This document shows, piece after piece, positions 45,283-57,653 of a DNA stretch of 64,000 nt. Location of the stretch: NCBI GenBank assembly GCA_032988165.1, contig JANTQF010000008.1, forward strand, positions 186,001-250,000. Reading direction: 5' to 3'. Within the stretch, counting starts at the first letter, position 1. Every line of letters begins with the position of its first letter. A program made the position numbers and the translations under genes. Under the pieces are notes generated by a model. The model saw only the letters and a program-made list of their open reading frames with translations, was not told the origin of the DNA and made no database searches. The stretch is from Emmonsiellopsis sp. PD_33 (lineage: Eukaryota > Ascomycota > Eurotiomycetes > Onygenales > Ajellomycetaceae).

Positions 45283-46162
45283 ATGGCCGACCCCAAAGCC
45301 CCGAAGAAGAACGGCCTCATCTCCGCCTACCTACTCTTCTACAACGCCCTATCCTTCATCCTCTGGGCCACCGTAACCATCCGCGCCTTCTCCCGCCTCG
45401 CCCAACCAACCCGCAATGTCCCCGCGATCTTCGACGCCGTCTTCCCACTGCTCCTCCGCACGCAGTCCCTCGCGCTGATGGAGATCCTCCATTCGCTCGC
45501 GGGGCTCGTGCGCGCCTCCGTCGTCACGACGGTGATGCAGGTTGCTAGTCGGATTTTGGTTGTGTGGGGGGTTCTGTATCTGTTTGCGGGGCAGGGGTTG
45601 TTTGGGACGACGGGGGGTGCTGGGGCTGGGGCTGGGGGAGAGGTTAAGGTGGGCGATTGGGCGTTTGTCGGGTGCGTGAGTGCGTGGGGGATTACGGAGT
45701 GTATTCGATATGGGTTTTTCGCGTTGCAGGTTATGGGTGCTGGGGTGCCTGGGTGGATGTCTTGGTTGAGGTATGTGTTTTCTCTCCCCCCCCCTCCCCC
45801 CCTAATTCCGTTTCATTTCTTTTGCTGTTCCCGTTACGTTAGCTAATGCTTCGGGCGTGGGGATAGATATAACACATTCTTCGTCCTCTATCCGATTGGA
45901 ATCTCGAGCGAATGTACTCTGATCTACCAGGCCATTGCTCCCGCGAAAGACGTCCACCCGGCCCTTCCTTGGTTCTTCATTGCTGTCTTGGTTATTTATG
46001 TCCCTGGTATGTCTCGCCCCCCCTTTTCGCTGTACTTGGAGATTCCGTTGCTGTTTTGCTTTTTGCTAATTTCTACTGCCAGGCTCTTATATCCTTTATA
46101 CACATATGATGTCTCAGCGGAGAAAGGTGATGCGGGCGGCCAAAGCCAAGCGCGCCGATTAG
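45283..46162 (+). CDS. PHS1: very-long-chain 3-hydroxyacyl-CoA dehydratase
   Basis: ER enzyme of the third step in fatty-acid elongation, dehydrating 3-hydroxyacyl-CoA; its products supply the C26 chains of ceramides. Three exons, 45283-45770, 45867-46006 and 46083-46162, give 235 residues. PTPLA/HACD features: N-terminal AYLLFYNALSFILWA, LALMEILHSLAGLVRASVVT, ITECIRYGFFAL, and the catalytic pair in LYPIGISSE, Tyr171 and Glu178, at the same seven-residue spacing as Tyr149/Glu156 of yeast Phs1. About six membrane helices. The C-terminus ends in KAKRAD after MSQRRKVMRAA, a basic ER-type tail. A Gly/Ala-rich loop sits near residues 107-118. Intron 1 has a C-run near its donor. Confidence 0.95.
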
Positions 46163-46403
46163 ATGAAGGACGAAGAATAAATGGGTTATGGGGGTGTAGA
46201 GGACTATGATTTTCTTTTAGTCTCTTTTTTGTTTTTTAGATTTCTTGGTCTTCCTGACGTGTATTATATTGGGTATAGAAGGGGAGATGCAGTGGGTATA
46301 TAGAATTTTTTCTAGATCTAATTCATAGACTATTGGGGGACCTAGTTATCGCCCACTTCCGTTTCTAATATTCGTCTCACATCATTTCGTGGTCCGTATG
46401 CAA

Positions 46404-47928
46404 TTACATTTCCTTCATGATATCATTAATAGCCTTGACAGCAAAGGCCTTCCTTTCCGCCTCGGGTAATTCTGCGGCCATATCTGTCCTCGTTAGTAGC
46501 CATGTCCACGACTAGAAACCCAGAAGGGGAGGAAAGTATAATTCTCACCTTTAATAGCCTGCATCCTCAGCATCAATCCATCCATCCTTTCAACGTGAAG
46601 TTCGTCATCCTCATCATCGCCAGAGTCTAAGTTGTGGCCTACACCACCGCCATCACCCCCCTTTTCGATCGCCAGCCGGAGACCAAACATTTCCCGCTCT
46701 AATTCGCCGGCTTCCTTGTCGAAGCCGTTCTCTTCATCGGAATCTAGCAGAAAATCTGCAAGCCCGTCTTGGTCATCGCCAGCATGACTAGTTGAAGTCC
46801 ATTCATTCGTTTGAAGCACCTCTTTAATGCGCGGCATGCCCTCGAGTTCTGGCGGGTGTCAGCTCTTGAATAACAGAGACAATATCAAGCATGAATGCAT
46901 AGGGAATGATTATACCAACCTCCAAACAAATTCCTTTTCCCTTTCGTTTCCTCCTCCGCCTTCGGATCCCACGCAACAATCTCCAGCTCAAAAATCCCCA
47001 TCTCAGACAACTCATCTTCCCACCACCTCGTACTAAATTCGACAATCTCCTCCAACTCAGCATCAGCATCATCAACACCAGCATCCAAACCACCAATTCT
47101 CCCCCCCTTCCTCTCCCCCTCCTTCCCCCCCTCATCTCCCCCTACCAATACAACCAATCCAGGAACCTCCCCAACTCCCCCACGCTCCTGTTCAATCTGA
47201 CCCCTCACTTCGGCAACCGCACCCAAAAGGCTTTTCAAACCCTGTACCCTCTTATCAATCTGTTCTCTAGCCTGCGAAACCGCCCCGTCCCCAGGCACCG
47301 CAGATATTGCCGTTGGCTTCTGTATGCAGACGACAACCGCGCCAATGACATCTCGTACTTCGCGCGCTTCTTCGGATAGGAATTCGTTCTTCCACGTTAT
47401 GGAGCTTGGTCCTTGCTCATCGCTGGCTGGTGTTTGTACTTGATGCTCTTGAGCGGTAGTGGATGGGGATGTGGAGGGTGCGGACAGATGAGAGAATGGG
47501 AGCTCATCAACCCATATCGGTATATCGGCCGTGTAGTATTTCGTTTCTATTCGGAGCGGGGAGTGCGTGGTATATCCTGCGAACGTGGATGTGGCGGCGG
47601 CGGGTTGTGAAGTCACGCTGCTGCTGGTATCTGCTTCGGATTCTATTTTGCGCAAGAATTAACGATTAATTTTTGCGAGTTTCTAGAACAAAAGGGAGGC
47701 CCTAATCAGAAGGGTTTAAAGTATCTCACCTCTTCCACTCACTGGAGCGGAGCTCGCAGCTTGCGGCGCATCGGTGACCGCGACTCCGGTTAGGCCGTGG
47801 AGGAACGGGGGGATGGTGGAATGGGATTGCGGGGCTGGAGTTAGCACGAGGAGACGACGGGGGTTGGAAATATGTTGGGTGTTTGTTCCGCTGGAGGATT
47901 TCTCCTGTTGGTGGTGTGGGGATGGCAT
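46404..47928 (-). CDS. IRC6: adaptin-binding protein, IRC6/AAGAB (p34) family
   Basis: Cytosolic chaperone-like factor for clathrin adaptor complexes: yeast Irc6 binds AP-1 and mammalian p34 assists AP-1/AP-2 assembly. Four exons, 47928-47730, 47642-46920, 46848-46549 and 46483-46404, give 433 residues. The N-terminus (RRLLVLTPAPQSHSTIPPFL, GLTGVAV) is the start of a pseudo-GTPase domain in which the P-loop is degenerate. WVDELPFSHL and FLSEEAREVRDVIGAVVVCI follow, then a variable acidic part and FELEIVAWD. The C-terminal exons encode the conserved adaptin-binding end: acidic segment, EREMFGLRLAIEK, MLRMQAIKDMAAELPEAERK and AVKAINDIMKEM. The last intron has a perfect TACTAAC branch site. It is convergent with PHS1, with only 241 bp between stops. 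Confidence 0.85.
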
Positions 47929-48565
47929 GGTGAGGTTGGGTTCTTGTGCCGTGTGGTATGTGTAGAGGTGAGATTGCGGGGGTTGGAGGGGAGGTTATGA
48001 GGGGTAGGTTGATGGTAGCTATTTTTCGCTCATTTTTTTCTAGCTCGAGACAAGGTGGTTGAAAATGTTGATTATCTGTTGATCGTGAAAAACAGGAATA
48101 GATTATTATAGGATTGAGGGTGGGTGTGTAATTTGACGGTGCTATACGGAGATTTTGTGATCGAAGCTGGGAATATAAATGCTAAGCGGCGCGCGAGTTG
48201 ATCCTTCACATAACCAACAATCACATCCTACAAAACAATGGCTCATACAAGGTAAATTGGCATGAATTGGTCGTTTCATTCTAGCTGTCTGGAATACGAA
48301 AATAATCTTCCTTTTTTGAAGATCTGGCGGGCAAACAGTCCCGCTACCATCGAGCAAAATATCGCATTGTCCGGTCCATTCCTGTCAAATGCTTCCCTAT
48401 TTCCGTGTTATTCTCCCAGTGAAATATACGGTATATGGTGAAAGTCTCCATTGGAAGCGCGGAGCCTATGCTCGTCCTCCTTGCCAGAATGCCGCAGCCA
48501 TGTAATTTTTCATTTTACCCACAAAAACTCCAATCGTTCCATAATGACTCAAAGGATATCATATT
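47929..48565. promoter_or_regulatory. IRC6 promoter / SMD3 3' region
   Basis: 637 bp between two leftward genes, G-rich near the IRC6 start and AT-rich further on. No distinctive motif or frame; it must hold the IRC6 promoter and the SMD3 3' untranslated region. Confidence 0.4.
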
Positions 48566-49347
48566 CTAGCCCCTCCGTTGGCCCCTAGCCCTGTTAACAG
48601 TGGCTCTGCCTCTGGCCAGACCGACACCTCTGCCGCGTTGGCCCCTCGACCGGAACATAGGCGCGTTTCTAGAGAGGGAGTTTGAGTTAGCGACAGTCTC
48701 TAAAATCGTGGAGCACGAGAGATATTCCAGAATGAATGTAGCATCTGGGGGCTTGGGATAGAGCGCACAAATTATGATCGAGATTGCGACCAACGAATCG
48801 GCCATATTGAAAACGGGGAATTAAAAAAAATATAGATAGATATCAACATACCTCAGCATATCTGGTACAATGAAGAATCTGACGTGGCTCCCCCGGATAT
48901 AAACCTGATCGAGATGCGAAACGCGGCCGTCGCGGGCGGTGACCGTGATATCTTTAAGTTGTACGTTCATGTTATCTTCGGCTGTTGCAAAGATATCGAA
49001 TTAGCAGTGATTCTCGAGATCTCCCGCAGCGGCCACAAGCACAAGGGTTCGGTAGTGGAGATGGATAGACGGAATGAATATTATCGCGCGCACCTTCAAG
49101 GAGCTTTCCTCTGTAGACCTGGCCTGATGTGATCTCGAGCGTGACGACATGGCCCTGTTTGTGGATGGAAGGGGTTAGCATGGGGTCTTCTCGGGTATAA
49201 ATCTCATCGCGCCGTAATAGGGCGCTTCATGCGGTATGCAAACCAACGCGAGATATGTGCACAGGGACTGGGCGCGGATAGAGGACTGACTTGCGCCTCG
49301 TTGAGAAGCTTGATCGGGATCCCGATGGTACTCGTTAATTTGCCCAT
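48566..49347 (-). CDS. SMD3: small nuclear ribonucleoprotein Sm D3
   Basis: Core Sm-ring protein of spliceosomal snRNPs, nuclear. Four exons, 49347-49291, 49154-49094, 48981-48852 and 48668-48566, give 116 residues. The N-terminus STIGIPIKLLNEAQGHVVTL starts the Sm fold; Sm1 contains GHVVTLEITSGQVYRGKLLE and AEDNMNVQLKDI, Sm2 VYIRGSHVRFFIVPDMLRN. The tail is an RG/GR-rich region (RSRGQRGRGVGLARGRATVN) suited to arginine methylation. More than half of the gene's length is intron (136, 112 and 183 nt), which is notable for a spliceosome component. It is divergent from GEP4 with 528 bp between starts. Confidence 0.96.
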
Positions 49348-49875
49348 GGCGAAGTGAGAGCGGCTGGAATCGGAAAACAAACGCGGGACGGAAGCAGACA
49401 GTCAAATAACGCAATATATATCGTGAAGCAAGCCCGGGTAGTGTGGCGTGGGCTGATATCTGTTGCGGCGTGAAGCGGAGGATGTTGGTGTTGGTCGTGG
49501 AGAGAAGAGAATCAGGTTTGGCCGGAAAGAGTTTAGCTGCCGCTTTTGGCAACAAGCTTCCAGAGCCGCATTGTCTCCAACCTCATCCGACTTCTCAATA
49601 TCAACAATCAGTATCAACGCTTCTTTGTCTCCTCTTGGGCCCCAGTTCATCCCGCTGGGCAGCCAATCGGCTTTTGCTGGCATTGTTTCCAGTCAGGTAT
49701 TGTGCATATCTACAGTCTATCTGCTATTTGATGGCTGTTGATATGGCCCTATACACAGCTTCTGACCCCTCCGAGCCTTGACCTACACCAAGCTTCAGCA
49801 CCACATCAAACAGCTTCTCCATACTTATATATGCCCCAATAACTGCGTTTAACACAGCATCTACAAACCTAAGCC
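49348..49875. promoter_or_regulatory. divergent promoter of SMD3 and GEP4
   Basis: 528 bp between outward-facing genes. It is CT/AT mixed with a TATATATATCG sequence near 49413 (minus-oriented) and CA/AT-rich leader before GEP4. No perfect palindrome of known factors was seen. Confidence 0.45.
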
Positions 49876-50703
49876 ATGGCGCGACCATTCAATCCCAATA
49901 TTCCGGCCTTCAACCTCGCCATATCAACTCTCATCCGCAACCCATCCCTTCTCGTCCCAAATTACACAATACCCACGTTCCTCCAGCTCCCCGAGGACAA
50001 CTTAGGCGCACACCTTCTCCCGTCCTCTTATTTCTCCGCTGGCAGCAAAACTGCCTCCCATCACCGTGCCCCGCCCAAACTCCGCGCCCTCGTAATCGAC
50101 AAAGACAATACCCTTGCCCCACCCGAATCTATCATTATCCCGCCCGCTTACATGCAAAAACTCAAGAACCTTCGCACAAACCCCTCCTCTCCATTCAACA
50201 TGCGGGATAACCCTCACGGGATCTTAATTGTTTCGAATACGGCAGGAAGCAACCCCAACACGCCACTTTACGAAGAAGAAGCGAGGCTCATCGAGGAGAG
50301 ATTATCTGACTTGAAAATTTCCGTGTTTCGCGCCGGCATATCTCCAAAGGTTGCCGGTGCTGAGTCGAGCCCCGAGCCCCCAAAACACCATCCACTCAAA
50401 AAGCCGTTCTCCTACCCTTCCATCCTCGCTCACCTCCGCGCTCACAATGCCGTGGATTCTCCCGATGAAATTGCCGTAATAGGTGACCGCCTTGGCACAG
50501 ATGTGCTTATGGCAGGACTCATGGGATCATGGAGTATTTGGACGCGGGATGGTGTGACTGTTGGCGTGGAAGGGGAGGATGAAGGAAGAGAGGGCATGGA
50601 TTTTAGAGGTGTATTAGCGAAATGGGAGGTGAAATTGGAAAGGTATTTAAGAAGGAGGGGAGTTTCACCTGCCGTTCCAAAGGGGTGGGAAAACGGCGAC
50701 TAG
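49876..50703 (+). CDS. GEP4: mitochondrial phosphatidylglycerophosphatase
   Basis: HAD-superfamily phosphatase of the mitochondrial inner membrane/matrix face that converts phosphatidylglycerophosphate to phosphatidylglycerol in cardiolipin synthesis. Single exon, 275 residues. HAD motif I is ALVIDKDNTL with Asp75 and Asp77 (DKDNT is the hallmark of this family), motif II SNTAGS at about residues 118-123, the lysine (motif III) probably in KKPFSYP near 175, and motif IV IGDRLGTDV with Asp204 and Asp208. The N-terminal ~25 residues are hydrophobic with few charges (PNIPAFNLAISTLIRNPSLL), like other Gep4 proteins. The C-terminal ~40 residues are variable and charged. All catalytic residues are present. 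Confidence 0.94.
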   Translation: MARPFNPNIPAFNLAISTLIRNPSLLVPNYTIPTFLQLPEDNLGAHLLPSSYFSAGSKTASHHRAPPKLRALVIDKDNTLAPPESIIIPPAYMQKLKNLRTNPSSPFNMRDNPHGILIVSNTAGSNPNTPLYEEEARLIEERLSDLKISVFRAGISPKVAGAESSPEPPKHHPLKKPFSYPSILAHLRAHNAVDSPDEIAVIGDRLGTDVLMAGLMGSWSIWTRDGVTVGVEGEDEGREGMDFRGVLAKWEVKLERYLRRRGVSPAVPKGWENGD

Positions 50704-53239
50704 TGTAACCAAGGACGGAGTAGTAAATGCGGCGAAGGAGGCATACAATCTGTCTTGCTTGTACGTGGATATTCTTTTCTTGGGAAATCCGCCATACTAA
50801 TCAATGCACACTCTTAAGGGAAAACTCGATAAAACAAAACGGGAGAAGGAAAATGCGACGAAAGTCCAGAGGACGCCCGCGATTAGGACCTTTAATTCTC
50901 ACGGTTATTATAATAATCATGATTCGTGATCAATTATGAAGCGGATAATTTCTCAGCATATTCTGACTGCGCAAACCGTTAGGTGGCTCTATGCTTGATC
51001 ACCAAAGACGCTGCAAAGGAGCTGCAAATGAACGCCCTACTGCAATGATGGTTCTGATCCGGGACGATGATACCGTATGGCCCAACCGAAATCTTGGTGA
51101 ATGTTTATACTTGCGGACTCGACAGATCTTGATTCAACTCGTCTTCGGAATATGGCACTCCGAGCTAGCGATTTTATTGTTTGTGGCTTTGTTGTCGATT
51201 TGCTTCGGGAAACAGATGCTGCTGGGTTTGTTATTTATGGAAGCATTGCGGTTCGATCAAAGTGTCAGATGGCGGAGGGCTTGGTGCACTGGCGGATAGT
51301 GTTCTATTATTGGGTTGGCTCGAAATTTATTACCGGTCCATATAGACGAATCCTCGATATCCGAATCCATTGCCGAGGCCTCTGAATTGATCCTTTACGA
51401 TCAAGGAAATAGTCACTGCGTTGCCCGCTGGTCAGAGCATCGACCCTGCCTTTGAAAAAATAAAATCCGCCACTCCGGGTGCCTGAGATAATTGGAGATG
51501 TCCCATGACAATCCTCTGCCTGCCCAAATCTACTCGAACTTGTTACTGCAAAAGTTCCTTTGCGGGGTAGCCCTCCACTTGTGCCGACACTCGGGACTGT
51601 GGCTTGGGACGAGGCGCTTTCTGGTAAAGAGAAAAGTTTAGCTTGTTTGGTCGATTGAAGGGGTTGGGGGGGGAGTAAACAGTACGCCAGCGACGGTGTT
51701 TCCGTGAGTATTGTGGTCTCCATGCTGGCGACGTCGTCGGAACTACCGACCGTGGCCTTCAAAATATGGGAGATCCTAAGGAGAAAGGGGACAGGAAATT
51801 GACCTTGTATCATGGGCAAATGCCTAATGATAAGGAATATGCGTTTTACAGATGCCATCACGGGAATGGAGTGGAGATTTCTTCGGGGACTGAATTGGTA
51901 AGATCGAGTTACACCGGCGAAAGTTCAACCACAACAGCTTTTACGAGAAAGCAAAAGGCCAATATGCCTCTTGAAAATACGTCTCGTCTACTCTGCATTT
52001 CATCATTTGACATGGAGACTAGGCCAAAGGTTCAGCACGCACAAGGGAATCTCAATACCTCGATGGAGTCCAGGAATATATTTGTCTAGCCCCCTCTGTT
52101 GGGGCATTTCCGGCTATCCTGCGCCTTCTGGGTGTTAATACATCATCGCAACACCGCATTGGGGTCTCTTCATTTCTATGCATTTCACCTTCTCTACTCT
52201 CGTTCGCTCTTCTACCGCAGGCAAGCCTCTCGGCGTTCTTATTGCTATCTCCTTAGCGCTCCTGTGTTACCAATGAAATATTATATTTCCCAACGAACAT
52301 GGATCTACTCATATATCTAGTGCATGTCCTTTCCCTATATACCAAGCCTTGATCGTGAGGATGAAGGAACGGTTCACCCTTGCGTCAACGTGTGAATCCA
52401 GAAGCGTTGGTAATCTGCCAGCAGATACAATTGAAATCGGAAATACTACATTTGAAACGTTATCTGTGAATGGAACAGCTCGTGCCAGCGAGACCAGTGG
52501 CATTGAAGGATGGCTTAGAGGCCCCAGCAACACAGTATTTGCATTGCAATTGCACCAAAACTAAGCAGGGCTTCTTCAAAGGGAAATATCCGAAACCCAA
52601 CCAGGAGAAAACCGCGAAGGGTATCTGGGAGGACCTAGATCTGAGGTCCGATAGCAAATCTAATTTCCCTTGACTATTAAGACCAGGCAAGCTGCTCTAC
52701 CGTCCGTCTTGAGTGTGTGGAGACCTGCATCTGGCCGCATTCTGGACACACGCTGCATTATCTAAAGGATTTCCTTTCCTCTCACCTCGCTGCAATCTGT
52801 TGCTCCGGTTTTCCTCCTTTCTTTTCTTTTCTTCTTTCGTGTTTTCATAAAAAAATTAATCTTTGCTAGAGAAGGACATCTTTCCGCCGCAGCATCCTGG
52901 CCAGGTTTGATTTTAATCCAGCTTTGTCTATTTCTATTATCCCCTAGGATACACCTGGAAGTATTGATGGATAGGTCATTGTACAAATTCATGACTAACT
53001 GCTAATACTTCTATGGTTTTTTTATTTTTTGTCCTCCCTCTTGGTAGGAAAACGACCCGGAGCTTGATGAAACGTCGGGACTCGGGCGCATCGGGCCGAG
53101 CTCGGCAGAACCTAGAGTCACCTGATTTCACCCTGTTTGATGCGCTCAAAATTTTCAGGAATTAATTCAATCAAATAACACTCATCAGTGGACTCATACA
53201 TTAAGTACTGTGCAAAACGCATCTTCGCCCAAACGAAAA
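50704..53239. other. 2.5-kb interval without a supported gene
   Basis: It lies between GEP4 and the F-box/ankyrin gene, both rightward. Several frames of 60-180 codons occur on both strands (the longest on the minus strand, 51307-51858), but none shows a domain, a start context or homology I recognise. The composition is even, without the AT bias expected from repeat-induced mutation. It could hold a decayed gene. Confidence 0.45.
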
Positions 53240-54340
53240 ATGAACACGGGAGCGACGACACTTCTCCATCTCCCCAACGAGCTACTACTCGCAATCGCTC
53301 AATGGATATCTTCTCAACAAGACCTCTACTCATTTACCCGGACAAGTGTACACCTCCACCGTTTACTCAATGATTATCTTTATGAACACAATGTCAAATA
53401 CGAGGGCAGCAAAGCATTATTATGGGCTGCATACCATGGGCACGAAAAGACCGTACAGAAACTGCTTGAGAAAGGCGCCAACCCGAATATGGACGGTTCA
53501 GCCCGACATATCAAATATTATCTCGGGGATACCCCCGGACCACCTTTACACCTCGCCGCAATGAATGGATATATATCCATCGTACGGATATTAATTGAAA
53601 AAGGCGCCTCTATCGATTTCCCGGATAGAGATGGGCTCACGCCACTCATGCATGCTGCGCGTGAAGGGGTCATATCGGTGGTAATGCTGCTTTTAGAAAA
53701 CGGCGCTGATGTCTCCGCGAAAGATTCCCATCTGTGGACGGCTCTATTTCATGCTGTATGGGAAGAGCGCGAAGATATTGTTCCCTTGCTACTCGAGCGG
53801 GGTGCTGACATCAACCATCGGGACCATGGGCTCTACACACCCCTCATGGGAGCACTCGTCAGTCGGTCCCACTCTATGATCAAACTGCTCCTTGATAACA
53901 AACCGGATGTCAACGCAACGGATGAAGATTGCAGACCAATATTGTGGTTTGCGATAGAGTATGGGAACGAAGCGTTGGTTAAATTGGTAATTGAGCAAGG
54001 GGCTGACATCAACCACCGGTGTGACGACGGTTCGACACCGCTAATGTGGTCAGTAAGGAGTTATAAACCCCTTACAGGGGTGATTAGGGTGTTGCTTGAG
54101 ATGGGAGTCGATCCTGATCCTGTTTGTGAGAATGATTCGAGTGCGCTGAGCGCGGCGCGTCTGGGGCATGAAGAAATCTTCAAGCTACTAGTTGAGTGGG
54201 GAGCCGATGTTAATCGTCGTATAGGACCCGCTGATTGCACTCCGCTGGGTCTGGCAAAGGAGAAGGGGTTTGATCTCAAGGGAATTTTTCCGAAGAGTTC
54301 GACGACGGCTGATTTTGGAGCTGAATTATATCCAAATTGA
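53240..54340 (+). CDS. F-box and ankyrin-repeat protein
   Basis: Probable substrate adaptor of an SCF-type ubiquitin ligase, inferred from the domain order. Single exon, 366 residues from the first ATG. Residues ~5-45 form an F-box (LLHLPNELLLAIAQWISSQQ, then SFTRTSVHLHRLLNDYLYEH), the Skp1-binding part. From residue 55 to the end run about eight ankyrin repeats of 33 residues with TPLMHAAREG, LLLENGADV, LVKLVIEQGADINHR and similar cores; one loop is longer (after ANPNMDGSARHIKYYLGDT). Such F-box/ankyrin genes are numerous and variable between ascomycete species. The flanking gene-poor sequence fits an accessory locus. The target is unknown. Confidence 0.85.
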   Translation: MNTGATTLLHLPNELLLAIAQWISSQQDLYSFTRTSVHLHRLLNDYLYEHNVKYEGSKALLWAAYHGHEKTVQKLLEKGANPNMDGSARHIKYYLGDTPGPPLHLAAMNGYISIVRILIEKGASIDFPDRDGLTPLMHAAREGVISVVMLLLENGADVSAKDSHLWTALFHAVWEEREDIVPLLLERGADINHRDHGLYTPLMGALVSRSHSMIKLLLDNKPDVNATDEDCRPILWFAIEYGNEALVKLVIEQGADINHRCDDGSTPLMWSVRSYKPLTGVIRVLLEMGVDPDPVCENDSSALSAARLGHEEIFKLLVEWGADVNRRIGPADCTPLGLAKEKGFDLKGIFPKSSTTADFGAELYPN

Positions 54341-57300
54341 GATTTTTGATTTGATTGGCTTGATTAACTGGGGGATTGGGCAAATTCTGGTGTTTGTGAG
54401 TTGCGTCATGATAAATAATTGGGTGCCTGGATACAATATACCTACTTTGGTTGCCTTTGCAGGATTGTTGAGTTTTGCATTCCTCCGCCAATAAATAGAA
54501 TGAGGTGTTTGAGCGAGACGACGAAGTCATGCATCCAGATTACCATTCGCCATTTCAGTTAATAATCTCTCCGGTGCATAAGGTATTTATTTAAAGGCAC
54601 TATTCCCTCTCAAGACGCTCTTCGGCGCGTTTTCCCTCTTTTGTTTGGTTTAAGAAACCATCACAAGCGTTCTTATGGGCGAGTGATAAGCCGCCTCAGG
54701 GGCGACACCGCTTGGCGATATATATTCCAATCCCTTGACCGCCCATCTAACAAATGCAGCCCCTACGTAGGACCTTTCGTCACTCCAAATCCTTTCTTCT
54801 CTCACTATCAGAGGACCTGCAAAGGGGCCGGGGGGTTGATTGATGCTCCAACATCTATGATATCATCTTTGCATAACCTGCCGTCCAGCCCCTGATTCCT
54901 CGACTACCTTCTGTCATAACTTGAAACGTCTCCCTTCGTTCCTTTTCACCGGCCCTCATCGGTTGCACAGCAGCGGCCAAGTGTCACCACTCAGACAACA
55001 CTAGCTGGCGTACAACGCATCTGATACACTCCTGGAAATCACTACCTGTCCGACACGAAGATCTCATGCATGTGAATCGTTGTTTCTGAATTTGCCAACA
55101 CCAGATTCCTTTTCTTCCACGCGCCTCTACAGAAAAGAAAGGCAAAGGAAAGGAGAAAAACGCTCAGGGACAGAATGGGCTGTTGGACCAAAAAATAGTA
55201 ATGTTTCTGCAGACAATTCAAAGTACATGAAGATCATTTAGTAACTTCTTCCAGTGCTTGGTGCCGCTTCGTTATTCCTCTTCCTTTCCTTTTCTCTTTT
55301 TCTTTTATCTTCCCCGTTTGTTTTCGAAGAACGAGGAGTGTGGTTACACCGTTACGATAGGTAAAAGGAAAAAGGAGTACGTTTTTGTTTGGGAGAAAGG
55401 GGCACATCCAGGCCACGAAGGAGGAATGAGATGCCGTGGTCCCCTTCCGCCACCCTCCCTGTTTCCCTTCTCTGCTCGCGGTGGATGCTGGAAGGTATTG
55501 ATAACTACTGTGTTTTAGGTTGAGTGGCCACAACGCGACGCGACACAACCTTGCGCTTGGGCGAGTGGCTTGTCCATGCCTCCAGAGCGGGGGGAAATGC
55601 TGCCTGTTCCACATTGGAGTTAGGTTTCAGGGGGCGGACTTTGAACTGGAGGTAGATATATATTCAAGGTAATATCCTGCCTGTATTTGAGATCCATTTG
55701 TTTTTCATTGAATGCATTGGCGCAGGTTTCCAATGCTGCGCGAAATACAGATGTGCCTAGGCAAAAATGGACTAACCTGGAAAAGGGGTAACTACTGATG
55801 AGAGAACTACAGACCGTCGGGAGCGTCCCTGCAGGAAACAGGGGTCTGAGAATCTTGGAGTCCCGCACTTAACTCAAACAAAATCTCATGTCATGCTGTT
55901 CCTGACAGGTTCGGTTGAGAATAGATTAATAACTCGCCAAGATTTGTGTAGATTTTGGCGCAGGTTATCTCCTTTTAGCCCGTCGGTTGGCTGGCAGTTC
56001 CAAGGTTGAATGCTGCTGCGTCTTTCTAGAACTATTTCGAAAGGCTTGAAAGGTGCACGTCTCTATCACTCAGTCGATCCTACGTCAATGATGTCCGCAG
56101 GAATCTATCCTGACCAAACCCTACCCAGTTCTCTACAATCCTCTTAAAGTACCCTGCCTCTATTATATTAATCATACCATGGCAGGATTTCCACCCAACT
56201 GAAAAAAGAGGCCCAGGAGGCCCAGGTCCTGGAAATTCATATCCCCGGCGATTCCCCGCTCATACCAACGGGGCTAGTCTGCCCGGCCCCCGGTTCGCAG
56301 GCCTGAGTGCCCGACATACTCCAGGGTTTGGGGACCCCATCCCCGCCAAATGGGATAATGAGATGGCCCACTCTGGAGTCCAAGGCTATCCCAAACATTC
56401 TTCTCGCCAACAGTGCTGGGCATGCAGATGCTCGTGACACATCCGAGTTGACCCGGTCAAGAAAAGTGGTTCTCGCACGCAGACCCGAATATAGTAGTGT
56501 TTGGACCGCTTGATAGGTGTGCTCGTGGAGGGGAGATGTATCATATATGACAGGGGGTACATTCGGAGTAGGCAAGTCGATGTTAGGATACAACGGCCCT
56601 TTTATTTGAAAGTACCCTCGGAATATCCGGCGACAGTCGCGCGGCGCAGCCTGGAGGCGACTAGCGGGCCGCGCCGTCAACCAGCTCAGCCTTATCGCCT
56701 TGGGGAATTGCGCAGGTAGATACTTTTTTTTTTTTTTTTTTGCGCTGCTTCGTTCCAAATAACTTGAAGTCGAGTGAGACGTCGCGAGGAAACCATATTT
56801 ATGGCACGGCCTCTGAGGGAATTGTTGATAATCTCTGGTTCATGGAAACACTCTGGGACAGTTTTTTTTGTTACCTTTTGGTCTTTTTCTTTTCTTCTCT
56901 TCTTCGCTTCTCCTTTCCTCTTTTCTCTTTTTGAAGATTGTTGGGAGGAGGGGATAACTCACCGCTTGAGTGGCGCCCAAAAAGCGCATAGCACCTCCGC
57001 CATCCTAATATCGTATTCGTCCATCCACGTCACCAAAGCAGCCCAAAGAAACGACAGGGAACCCTGCCTCTGTGATCCAACCCTAGTTTTAAAACTGCAA
57101 GGACTGTGCGTAGAAAGGGACGAACTTTCTTCCATCCCCTTCTTCATTCCTTGCACCCCCCGACAAGGCTAACAGCCGGGAGGCGGAGCAGGGACATCTA
57201 ACCAAGCCCAAATCATTTCCATCTCCAGTCTTCTCTTCTCTAGAACAACAGGCATCTCGACAACCGCTTCTCTCACTATCACACCCTCCATGCATTGAGG

Positions 57301-57653
57301 GGACCAAAACAAGGGGGCGGCTATGCCATGCTTGTATGTACATTGCTGGATATCTTACTGGATGATCATCCCAACGAATGGCTGAAGGCTGAGCAAGGCT
57401 GGGAAAGGAACACGGGAACACCATCATCAGGCCGCGAAGAAATTGTCAAATTTACACACACAGTCTGCAAGGCTGTACATATATATAGAAGGCAGTATCC
57501 CTTGCAGTAGCTTGAGGTTTGGGTGAAAATATCTTTATGAACTGTGATCATTGTCTGCCAATGTCTTTTGATTTCTCTGTCATTTTTGAAGTCTAATCCC
57601 CTTCTTTCAAGGATACCTTTATTCATTCAACGACTCTCCCTTGCGAATGAAGG
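54341..57653. other. 3.3-kb interval without a supported gene
   Basis: It lies between two rightward genes. It contains a run of 18 T near 56724, pyrimidine-rich stretches near 55270 and 56870, and a GC-richer segment at 56230-56720 that is open on the minus strand for about 170 codons but lacks a good start. Nothing in it resembles a known family; the last ~500 bp presumably hold the promoter of the membrane-protein gene. Confidence 0.45.
56724..56741 (+). repeat. poly-T run
   Basis: Eighteen consecutive T in noncoding DNA. On the minus strand this is a poly-A run, but no adjacent retroposed coding sequence is visible. Confidence 0.8.

Noticed and set aside
51307..51858. 183-codon minus-strand frame
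   Set aside because: Has an ATG but no domain I recognise and no coherent hydrophobic or repeat pattern; kept only as a possible relic.
56237..56758. 173-codon minus-strand frame
   Set aside because: It begins without ATG and with a lysine run from the poly-A tract; no domain is visible.
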